From Bathymodiolus brooksi (taxonomy: Eukaryota; Mollusca; Bivalvia; Mytilida; Modiolidae), in assembly GCA_963680875.1 (NCBI GenBank), contig OY804586.1, forward strand, positions 52,982,203-53,046,202: a stretch of DNA of 64,000 nt, given 5' to 3'. The notes beneath the pieces were generated by a model, which saw only the letters and a program-made list of their open reading frames with translations, did no database searches and was not told where the DNA came from. The first letter of the stretch is position 1, and each line of letters begins with the position of its first letter. A program made the translations under genes and the position numbers. Shown in pieces: positions 32,508-42,007 of this stretch.

Positions 32508-32862
32508 CCTCTTTATGCTTGGACATGTGCATATATATAATACACGAAATACAAATATTATGGTTTTGAAAATTTGAACCTTGAATATAGTGTTACTTGT
32601 ATACAGAAGTGCTAATTTATAGTGTACGAAATCTAAGTTAACGAGAGGTGAGAAAAAACAATCGTTTTTAAAAACAAAAATAATATAACATAAAAATAAG
32701 ATTAATCTTAGCTTTGTTAGATATTAAACGATGTTTATTGCTGTTTTATATTTTTATACAATTTTAATAAAAAAAAAATTTGTAATCCGTTGATATGAAA
32801 ATCCTTTGTTATCTGTCGTGTTATAATAAATCATTGACTAAAATATAAAATTTATATATTAT

Positions 32863-32938
32863 CATCGATCGCGTAGAAGTATGAAAACAGCGATAAACAT
32901 CATCGTCAGCAACATCTAGCTCCTCGAGAGAAAAAAAA
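32863..32938. repeat. Segment duplicated at 39016-39090
   Basis: atcatcgatcgcgtagaagt, atgaaaacagcgataaacat and gcaacatctagct match 39016-39090 (atcatcgatattgtagaagc; gcaacatctagctgttcgg). It lies about 180 bp upstream of first-exon copy 2. Confidence 0.8.
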
Positions 32939-33115
32939 TTAAATTCATAATATCGTGCTGGAACAGAATAACATTATTATTCTCTAATGAAAGGATATAC
33001 AGCTATGTAGCGAATTTTAGTTTAGCATTTCGGAAGTTGACGAAAATCTCTATCATTATTTAAGAAAAAAACAACAGTAAATTTTTGTTATTATTTTTTT
33101 TTTCTTTGTGTGAAA

Positions 33116-33225
33116 ATGGAGAGGATTACAGTAAATAGGTTTTCATTTCGAAGAAAAGGAAGTAGTAAGAAAAAAACCGAGAATATCGAAAATGAATACG
33201 ATTATTCTTCTATGTCTTTTTTAAG
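33116..33225 (+). CDS. Putative first coding exon, copy 2 of 3 (unknown protein)
   Basis: This 110-nt exon starts at ATG 33116, encodes 36 residues plus two bases and ends ..TTTTTTAAG before a strong donor, GTAAGA. The N-terminus is MERITVNRFSFRRKGS, followed by a lysine-rich stretch (SKKKTENIENE) and YDYSSMSFL. Against copy 3 (codons 4-16) all differences seen are synonymous, including AGG versus CGT for Arg. The upstream 200 bp are AT- and T-rich; the segment 32863-32938 recurs at 39016-39090. The donor leaves phase 2 (AG|N), as in the other copies, so all three could splice to the same or homologous acceptors. No second exon was recognised. The frame is too short to stand out as an ORF and is supported by comparison only. 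Confidence 0.8.
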
Positions 33226-33744
33226 GTAAGATTATTTATTGTATTTTAATTGATGTCTTTTTTTTTTTTTTAATTCTATTTTTTAATATATTTTTTTTAT
33301 ATATATTTCGGTTCATTCCACCTAATCCCACTTTTTAAAAATTCATTAAAAAAATCTAAAATTTCAAGTAGGAATAGCTGGAATTATTGTATAAATAATG
33401 TGCAAACATTCGGATGAGAGTGTATAAACAATAACTCATTAACTTCAGGTAAACTTGTGTGTGTCTAGATTGCTTAGGGAATAGAGAACTAAAATATAAT
33501 AAATTATAATTTTTATTCTACTCCAATGCATTTATATTTCAGCATCTATAGAACTTCTTTAATATAAAAATTACATGAAATAATCCCGGGAACAATAGAC
33601 AAATATGGTTCCAAGCACAATTTCATATATTTCATTCAAAACATAATTTTAACATTAAGCACTACATAAATATTCATTTCACAAAATTTTCTTAGTCCAA
33701 TATAATCTACCTCCTGGTCTGTTATTAGCTTGAAACTAAGAACC

Positions 33745-33838
33745 ATTGTGAACAAGGTTCCGAGTAACTAGTCTGTGTGAACAAGGTACTGAGTACCTAG
33801 TCTGTGTGAACAAGGTTCTGAGTACCTAGTCTGTTTGT
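33745..33838. repeat. 28-bp tandem repeat, three units
   Basis: gtgaacaaggttccgagtaa ctagtctgt repeated three times with minor changes, within the putative intron of first-exon copy 2. Confidence 0.9.
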
Positions 33839-34194
33839 TGTAAACTTTACTTGTAGCCGAGCGGTAGCCATAACTGAGAATGATTGCTAACTGGAAAAAG
33901 TTCATTATTTATATTTTTTCTTAGCTTGGAATAGTCACATTATAAAAGAAACTGAGAACAAGAGTATTGGCTTGGATAAATTAAAATAAAGCATGATTTG
34001 ATTGAAATAAGTGAACACTGTTCAGCTTGGAATAATAAAGAAATACATGTTCTCATTATCTCAGTTAGTAAGCTTGGTGTATTCACATCATTTATTATTA
34101 TTATACCTCACATAATAAAGAATCAATTCTATTGGTTAAAAGATAATCACATGACATAAAATAGTCTTGATATTTTTGCTTTTAATCGCCGCCA

Positions 34195-34415
34195 ACGGTG
34201 AATAACCTCAAGAATTACACACGTCCATTGAATAACCCTATTATTCAACGGTGTAATAACCCTTGAAAATTACAACGTCCAGTGAATAACCCTAATGGAA
34301 TAATACTTTAACAATTCAAATATTAAACAGTATATTTCAACTGTTTGTTCGGTATAATAAAACAGTTACGGCCCTCTGAATCACCTCTTCCGAGGGCCGT
34401 AATTGTATAATATTG
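34195..34415. repeat. Inverted-repeat cluster
   Basis: gttacggccctctgaatcac ctcttccgagggccgtaat forms a stem of about 14 bp near 34365-34410. Upstream, gtgaataacctcaagaatta and ccattgaataaccctattat tcaacggtgtaataaccc are repeated and partly self-complementary. Confidence 0.65.
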
Positions 34416-34859
34416 ACTTTCCATGTATAACCTTCTATACAAAAATATGAATCAACTGTATTAGCTTATATTTGTTGCTTGGTATTTGTATTATTTATTT
34501 TTTTTAAAGAAATTCTTATGATTCCTCATTTTTTTCAAATGTACAAAATATTTTATTAAAAAAATATTTTACAATATATTTCATCCTTTATTTCAATCCA
34601 TATGAAAAAAAAAGGTTTCATTCTTAATTTCTAATTTATTTTATTAATATTTGACATAAAATACAGGTATATTACAGGTAATAATTAATTAGATACTAAT
34701 TGCAAAAACAACAAATTAACTGTAACAACATCTATTGTTATTTGTAAGCTGGAATAGGTACATTTTTGTATTTTTTTTAAAGTGGGTTTAGATAGAAGAC
34801 ACCATATATATCTAATTATTAGATTATTGACCAAACATGTTCAGAAATAAACACAAAAT

Positions 34860-35000
34860 GTAGATAATTTTCAATTTTGTACACACGATACGTTTCTGAA
34901 ATAATATTCCTCACGTACTCTCAAAAGACAAATTTCGGGAGCAAGTCAACCATAGGGTCTAAACTTGCTAAAGCTGTCGAGATAACCGTTAGTTTTAGAG
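34860..35000 (-). mobile_element. Element P fragment, decayed
   Basis: Contains gtagataattttcaattttg, cacacgatacgtttctgaaa, tcacgtactctcaaaagaca, ttcgggagcaagtcaaccat and agggtctaaacttgct, in reverse orientation. Confidence 0.7.
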
Positions 35001-35024
35001 ATGAATACATTATTTTCTGCCTGA

Positions 35025-35190
35025 GTTCACCCCCGGTTTTTAGTGGGGTTCGTGTTACTCAATCTTTAGTTCTATGTGTATGTTTTGTAGATCGTTGTTT
35101 GTCCTTTTGTCCTTTTTCTTTTGTCCATGGTATTGCATGTCCTTCTTCGATTTCTTATTACTCCTTTGGTATCTTCAAAACTCCTTTGGC
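35025..35190 (+). mobile_element. Retroelement 3' region, subfamily A
   Basis: Contains ttcacccccggtttttagtg, gggttcgtgttactcaatct, gtatgttttgtagatcgttg and ttggtatcttcaaaactcct. The 111-codon frame at 34877-35212 is formed by element P plus this repeat. Confidence 0.8.
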
Positions 35191-35211
35191 AAGCAAATTG
35201 AGGGTTGAATA

Positions 35212-35497
35212 ATGAATATATCGTTTATATATATAATACCAGCCACGAATGTTAGCTTACAATCTACAATAATATTATATTTATTCGTGTCAATGTAGTC
35301 GTACATTGCTCGGTAATTAGATATAAAGAATTCAGATGTGGAAGACGTCCTTGTTTTTCTTAAAGAAAAAAAAATGATGATGATATTAATGATATACATT
35401 ATTGTGATCTATTCGATTTGAATAATAGATATATTGTTTGAATTATACCAGCGACAAATGTTAGCTGAAAATCTGCTATAATATTTTTTTTTTATTT
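35212..35497. repeat. Diverged direct duplication of about 78 bp
   Basis: Copies at 35212-35290 and 35420-35497 share atataccagcgac/ccacgaatgttagct, aatct.c.ataatatt and tttattcg. Confidence 0.6.
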
Positions 35498-35661
35498 CGA
35501 TTTACTTGGGGTTTTTTTTAGAACAAAATATATTTGATCGTCCTCACATTCTTGTTATATATTAAAATCTAATAGATATGTATGTATCGATTTCTGAAGA
35601 TTTTTTTCTAAAAAGACAGTGTTAATCATGCCAGGTCTCTTACGTCCAGGGATTTGGGGAT

Positions 35662-35914
35662 GATTGTCCTCCCGCGGGTTGGATTTACAACTACCTGTGT
35701 AATCAGTACCTATCACCCATAAGTTAACGTTGTGAATTCGATTCCCGTTCATGGCGGGGTTGTACTCGATACAACATTATGTGATAAAGTTTGTCAGTGA
35801 CTTGCGGCATGTCAGTGGTTTTCTCTGGGTACTCCGGTTTTCGACACCAATAAAACTGACAGCCACGATATAACTGAAATATTGTTGAAAGTGGCGTTCA
35901 ACACCATAAACCCA
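35662..35914 (+). mobile_element. SINE-A, 5' end trimmed
   Basis: Contains ggttggatttacaactacct, gtgaattcgattcccgttca, tgataaagtttgtcagtgac, ccagccacgatataactgaa-like tail and gaaagtggcgttcaacacca. Confidence 0.85.
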
Positions 35915-36433
35915 CCTACCTATATACTTGGATATATTTAACTCATGTATTGTAAAACTCATCGTGTGATGATGATGTGATAGAAAAAGAAAATGAGTGT
36001 CTTTAATATGGTTAAATATGCAACAGAATTCAACTGTATTATGTACATGTATAAACTTATTGTCGATTCCTTTAGATTCAATACCAGTTCCTCTCTGCTC
36101 GGCGGTTTACGACAATACTCGTGACCTTGGTGACACTAATTACCAGGAAAAGAAGTGATAAAACTAATTGCGCCCACCGCAAAATTTATATACAATGTAT
36201 ACTTATCGCCTTTGTAGGATCGATTCATTGGTACGTTACGTATAATATATTAACCAACACTGTTGTTGTTGATGATACTGCTAATTCGAAAGCTACGGGA
36301 GGACGACTTAATGTGGGCAGTTCACTTTACCACTAGTCAACTTCCCATTCATCAGTAGCAATATCCCAGAAGCACTAGCGTCTGGGGGTTTTCATTTCAC
36401 AACCCATGCAGTTTTCTTTGCCTGTGTGTGTGT

Positions 36434-36456
36434 GGGGGGGGGGGGGGGGGGGGGGG
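36434..36456. repeat. Poly-G tract
   Basis: About 23 G residues after a short (TG)n run. Length is uncertain in any assembly. Confidence 0.9.
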
Positions 36457-36493
36457 TGCAGTATTCTGCAAAAACAGCAGGAATTAAGACGCA

Positions 36494-37960
36494 TTTTTAG
36501 CTCACCTGAACCGAAGCTATTGCCATCACTTGGCGTCCGTCGTCCGCCCGTATTCATTTCAACCTTCTTCTAGAGAACCACTGAAGCAAATGGGACCAAA
36601 CGTGGCAGGAATGTTCATTTACATGGTCTAACCAAGTGTTGTTACTTTCGTTACGATCGGTTATCCAACATGGCTGCCAGGGACCATAAAAGCCTCTGAT
36701 TGGCTGAAATTTTTAATGATCTTCTTCTCCGATACTACACGGAGGATGGAAATGAAAATTGTCATGAATGATCATTGCAAGCTGCTAACCAAGTGTTGTT
36801 ACTTTTTGGACCGACTGAAAATCCAAGATGGCCACCAGCGGGGGACATAAGTTAACATAGCGACCCTATGGGAAATATGTAAAACAAACTTCTTCTCAAG
36901 AACCACTGGATGGATTGGAACCATACTTGGCAGAAATGATCCTTGCAAGGTCCTTGTCAAGTGTTGTTACTTTTTGTTCCGACCGTCTTCCGTTCAAAAT
37001 GGCTGCTGTTATTAAAAATGGAAATGTCTTCAATTGTCCATTGCTGCTTTAGTATAAGTCAAAATGAGCTAAAATATTAACTGCAGCTACATGGCAAGGA
37101 GTAGTTTAACATATATTCCGGGTTTTTCTGTGAAATTTTTCTTTCAGCCGATTTATACCGATTATGCAAATTAGGCATATTTTGATAAAAGATCACATTT
37201 AATTCTTCTCCTCAGAAACCACTGAACCAAATTAAACCAAACCTGGCAGGGATGGTCCCTGGGTGGGTCCCTTTCAAAATTGTGTCCGACAGCCCCGCCC
37301 TCCATTCAAGATGGCTGCTGTTACTAAAAATAGACATTTCTTCAATTGTCCATTGCTGCTTTAGTATAAGTCAAAATGAACTCAAATTTTAACTGCAGCT
37401 ACATGGCAAGGAGTAGTTTAGCATATATTCCAGGTTTTTCTGTGAAATTTTTCTTTCAGCCGATTTATACCGATTATGCAAATTAGGCATATTTTGATAA
37501 AATATCGCATTTAAATCTTCTCCTCTGAAACCGCTGAACCAAATTAAAGCAAATTTGGCTGGGATGGTCCTTGGGTGGTCCCTTTTCAATATTGTGTCCG
37601 ACAGCGCCGCCCTCCATTCAAAATGGCTGCTGTTACCAAAAATAGAAATTTCTTTAGTTGTCAATTTCTGCTTCATTACAAATCAAAATGAACTCAAATT
37701 TTAACTGCAACTACATGGCAATGAGTGGTTTACCATATATTCTGGGTTTTTCTGTGAGATTTTTTCAGCCAGTTTATTCCGTTTAGGAATATTATGAGAT
37801 AGAATTCACATCAAAATCTTTTGCTTAGAAATTTGAGTTAAAATGATCTTTGGGTGACCCACTTTCAAAATTATATGTAACACCTCCATCCTCTATCAAC
37901 TTTCGATGTCAAATTGAGAACCAGGTGAGCGATTACAGGCTCCTGGGAGCCACTAGTTTT
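36494..37960 (+). mobile_element. Second element with GCTCACCT...AGGTGAGC ends and long internal repeats
   Basis: Begins tttttagctcacctgaacc and gccatcacttggcgtccgtc; ends aggtgagcgattacaggctc and gagccactagtttt. The interior has repeats of roughly 300 bp (attcaaaatggctgctgtta; ttgtccattgctgctttagt; tttgataaaa tatcgcattt) and shorter units with cttctcctctgaaaccgctg. It shares termini and the logic of tandem interior units with 159-1290, but not the units themselves. Confidence 0.75.
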
Positions 37961-38047
37961 CAGCATGATGATATGAATCGATTATTTGCAATTCGATTTT
38001 GTTTGGTTTATGGTGTTTATGTTAATTATTTAGTATGTTATAATAAT

Positions 38048-38262
38048 AAATGATAGTAAAAACTTAGATATCATATTTTATGCGAACAATGCGTTTCTGT
38101 AATAACCATCATCAGGTAACCTCAAAGCCAAAATATTAGAAAGCCAAATAATTCTTAAGATTCTTTTGGAGCAAGAATACCAATGCACATACAAAGAATA
38201 GTCAAATTGGCTAAGGTCACATATGCCTGGGGGGAGAGAATCTTAGTTTTTACAATAAATAC
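38048..38262 (-). mobile_element. Element P copy
   Basis: Contains taaaaacttagatatcatat, tttatgcgaacaatgcgttt, ctgtaataaccatcatcagg, gaaagccaaataattcttaa and ggtcacatatgcctgggggg. Confidence 0.85.
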
Positions 38263-38339
38263 ATGATTTTAGAACTTTTGCCTGAGGGATAAGTAATTAT
38301 CCATATTCATGAAATCTGGTAATTTCACTTACAACAGTA

Positions 38340-38700
38340 ATGATAAATGTTTTTTTTCTCTTTTGGTTGAATTACCTCCCTTGAACGATAATATATTTGA
38401 TCGACAAGAAACAAGTCATGGTAAATGTTTTCTTGTTCTCTTTTGGTTGAATTACCTCCCTTGAACGATAATAGATCTGATCGACAAGAAACAACAGTCA
38501 TGATAAATGTTTTCTTTTTCTCTTTTGGTTGAATTACCTCCCTTGAACGATAATATATTTGATCGACAAGAAACAAGTCATGGTAAATGTTTTCTTGTTC
38601 TCTTTTGGTTGAATTACCTCCCTTGAACGATAAAAGATCTGATCGACAAGAAACAACAGTCATGATAAATGTTTTCTTTTTCTCTTTTGGTAGCATTAAT
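38340..38700. repeat. About 81-bp tandem repeat in alternating types
   Basis: Five units contain aaatgttttctttttctctt, ttggttgaattacctccctt, gaacgataatatatttgatc and gacaagaaacaa. Units ending aacaagtcatgg alternate with units ending aacaacagtcatga, giving a dimer of about 163 bp. A minus-strand open frame of 143 codons is a repeat artefact. Confidence 0.9.
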
Positions 38701-38704
38701 CCCC

Positions 38705-39330
38705 TTGACAGATAATAAATCAGATCGAGAAGAAGCAATATATTTTCAAGTAGCATAAGCTTGACATGTAATATTGTTTTGTAATGATTTACTATATGAA
38801 TATCGCTTCTTTAAAATGTGCAAGATATTTTATTGATGAATGTCTTTGCTTCTGTTCTCTGTCAATTAATGTTTTACTACAATGTACTTTACGATTTATT
38901 AGTTAATGGATCGACAAACTTTTCTGGAAAGTTTATGCAGTCAAATTTGTAATAACTTAAGAGGTTAACTTTATAACAAAGAACATATGGTATTTTACGA
39001 CAGGTGGCCTCTTATCATCGATATTGTAGAAGCATGGAAACAGCGATATACATCGTGAGCAACATCTAGCTGTTCGGAAGAAAAAAACATTCATTAACAG
39101 ATAATAAATCTGATCGAGAAGAAGCAATATATTTTCAAGTAATATAAGCTTGACATGTAATTGTTTTGTTATGAATAATAAAATGAATATCGCTTCTTAG
39201 AAATTTGCAAGATATTTTATGGATGAATGTCTCTGATTCTGTTCTCTGTCAAATAACACTTTACTACTTTGTAGTTTATAGCTAATTGGTAGGCAAGCTT
39301 TTAATGAAAAATGTATGCAGTCAAGCAAAA
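38705..39330. repeat. Direct duplication of about 235 bp
   Basis: Copies at 38705-38950 and 39103-39330 share acagataataaatcagatcg, agaagaagcaatatattttc, aagcttgacatgtaat, atgaatatcgcttctt, gcaagatattttattgatga and ctctgtcaa. Between them lie a MITE fragment (38938-39016) and the 39016-39090 segment also found at 32863. Confidence 0.85.
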
Positions 39331-39387
39331 TATTGTCGGTCAAAATATTTTACATTTGAACAGAGTTGACTATATTTTTCAGGAGAT

Positions 39388-39612
39388 CATAGTGGGGTTC
39401 GTAATGCTTGGTCTTTAGTTTTCTGTGTAGTCTTTTGTAAATCATTGTTTGTCCTTTTTAGTGGGTTTCGTGTTGCTTGATCTTTAGTTTTAAGTGTATG
39501 ATTTGTAGATCGTTGTTTGTCTTTTTGTACTTTTTCTTTTTGCCATTGTGTTGTCTGTTCTTCGATTTACGTATTTTGATTGTCCCCTTTGGTATCTTCA
39601 GACTCTTCTTCT
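39388..39612 (+). mobile_element. Retroelement 3' region, subfamily A, partly duplicated
   Basis: Contains atagtggggttcgtaatgct, a second start tagtgggtttcgtgttgctt, gatttgtagatcgttgtttg, ccattgtgttgtctgttctt and ggtatcttcagactcttctt. Confidence 0.8.
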
Positions 39613-39619
39613 TATTCTC

Positions 39620-40862
39620 TGATGTGTTGTTGTTGACATTGGTGAAATTGTTGACAGTCATTTAAACAGTGTTTTCATAATGAACAAGGGGAATTTGTGG
39701 TCCAAGCCCTGTGGTGCTAACACATTCATACCATGCAATGGAAAAAACTTGAAAACGGGAATGAATCATTGTGATATGTATTTTCAATTTGGTATATGTT
39801 TTTGCACAGGGTGTGTGGTTTTAATGACCTTATGGTCTAATTATTAAAGGAGGCTGCAGTGGGGAAAATTAAAACAAATCTTTTTTTAAGAATCGGGAAA
39901 TGAAATTGTATTTTGCACGAAGGAGCGTTGTGATTTGAAGATTCAACCCTGCACCGAGACATTCTAAAAAATAATATGTCCTGCGATAAGCAATGGTTTA
40001 ACAAATCTCTACTAAGTGAGCCATACTGGCTCACGTCAGCCTCTATTTACATACTCCTTATTGAATGATTTCCTTCCAAATTATGTCCAACAGCACGAAT
40101 GTGCCTAATGAAAATATGAAAAAGCGGTCTAATGTCTCCTGAAATCTAAAACTATTAAAATATGTATTTCACTTTCAAATATGATAAACGCATTTCTCAT
40201 TTGTATTTTTTTTTATTTTCGTTTCAATCTGAAATTCAATTATGGCTGCTGGGAAAATTATGCTTTGTGATTTCTTGAAATTGCATGTATCTAATTGTAA
40301 GAAATCACATATGTGATGGAATTGTTGCATGATAGGATTATTTTTTATGAATATCAATGCCACCGCCAGAAAACAAAGTTTTAACCTATATCTATATCTT
40401 TATTTCTGGTAACCTTTGTTGATACATTGGTATACAGATAACAACCTAGGAGACTTTGTGAACATAGATAAATAAAGTTCATCACCTCGTGTAGAACATA
40501 ACTGTTCGCAATGAAACAAACAAACTAATTAACATCCTGGTGTAAAGACGAACCGAGCATCGTTTTTGTACACTTCCTTTTTATTTGTATTCGCGGAAGG
40601 ATGTTGGAGGAAGAGAAATGGATTAAATTTCAAAGTAAGTTGGTGGTAATTGCATCGTTAAAAAAGGAGAGTGGAGGATTATGATATAACATTCATTTGA
40701 ATTATTGGAATTTCTCCTGGAGTAATCAATATTTAAAAACAGTTTTTAAAAATGATTAGGTTCTATTTAATTGTGTTGCTTTCGTGTGTACAACACTATT
40801 AAGTAACAATTAACCCTTAGCATGCAAAATATTCCGGGTTCATCTGTTAACCTACTACTCAA
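39620..40862. other. Intervening AT-rich DNA, no gene seen
   Basis: No coding frame with support. A short gtgagccatactggctcac inverted repeat near 40015 faintly resembles the ends of the GCTCACCT elements. Otherwise nothing recognised. Confidence 0.4.
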
Positions 40863-41117
40863 GGGTGGTCGCGGACGTAATCGTATGGTAGTTGGATTTA
40901 CTATGCAATCACTGCCTATCATCACTGATGTTGTGAGTTTGAATCTCGATTGGGGCGATGTGTACAACAATATGTGATAAAGTGTGTCAGTGACTTGCGA
41001 CAGATGGGTGGTTTTCTCCGGGTCCTCCGGTTTATTCACCCAGTAAAACTAACCGGCACAATAAAACTGAAATGTTTTTGATGGTGGCGTTAAACACCAC
41101 AACTCTAACCCAAAACC
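40863..41117 (+). mobile_element. SINE-A, nearly full length
   Basis: Head gcggacgtaatcgtatggta; gttgtgagtttgaatctcg; gtcagtgacttgcgacagat; ggttttctccgggtcctccg; tail gatggtggcgttaaacacca. Confidence 0.9.
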
Positions 41118-41456
41118 CTAACGCTTCTATGTAATTGTAGTATTGTCCCATAAAACAATTGCTGGAGCGATCGTATCTACTTTGAACATGTTACTATTAA
41201 ATGGAAATGCACCGTTGCCCACAGCAGGTGTTTAAGTTTCCAACAGCTACCCAAAGATGATGGTTTCACTGACCAGTTCATTTATGTCTCTCCTGTCCCA
41301 GTCTTCCTTCCCCAGTAGGTCAGGTAGTTCCGATACAACAGAAAAAATGAAAGGAATGTTAAGCACCAATCGCCAAAACCATAAATAATTCACTTGGAAG
41401 AGCTGATATGAAACATGTAACTTAAAATGTTTGATGCATAATACTAACAACTCGTG

Positions 41457-42007
41457 CCCGAAAAATGGCAGATCAAGCATTGTATGTATGGTGTTCTGAT
41501 TGGACGATACCTGAAAATGGCAGATCAGACATTGTATGTATGGTGTTCTGATTGGACGATACCTGAAAATGGCAGATCAGACATTGTATGTATGGTGTTC
41601 TGATTGGACGATACCTGAAAATGGCAGATCAGACATTGTATGTATGGTTTTCTGATTGGACGATACCTGAAAATGGCAGATCAGACATTGTATGTATGGT
41701 GTTCTGATTGGACGACACCTCAAAATGGCAGATCAGACATTGTATGTATGGTGTTCTGATTGGACGATACCTGAAAATGGCAGATCAGACATTGTATGTA
41801 TGGTGTTCTGATTGGACGATACCTGAAAATGGCAGATCAGACATTGTATGTATGGTGTTCTGATTGGACGATACCTGAAAATGGCAGATCAGACATTGTA
41901 TGTTTGGTGTTCTGATTGGACGATACCTGAAAATGGCAGATCAGACATTGTATGTATGGTGTTCTGATTGGACGATACCTGAAAATGGCAGATCAGACAT
42001 TGTATGT
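41457..42007. repeat. 52-bp satellite array, left of transposon
   Basis: About 10.6 near-identical copies of a 52-bp unit containing ggcagatcagacattgtatg and gattggacgatacctgaaaa. Some units carry single changes (gacgacacctc, tgtttggtg). The array is interrupted at 42008 by the DNA transposon and resumes for about 1.4 diverged units after it. Confidence 0.95.

Noticed and set aside
34877..35212. 111-codon frame
   Set aside because: Spans an element P fragment and a retroelement 3' region; it is a chance join of two repeats.
39955..40060. Third element with GCTCACCT-type ends
   Set aside because: Only a short gtgagcc/ggctcac inverted pair is present; neither full terminus can be aligned.
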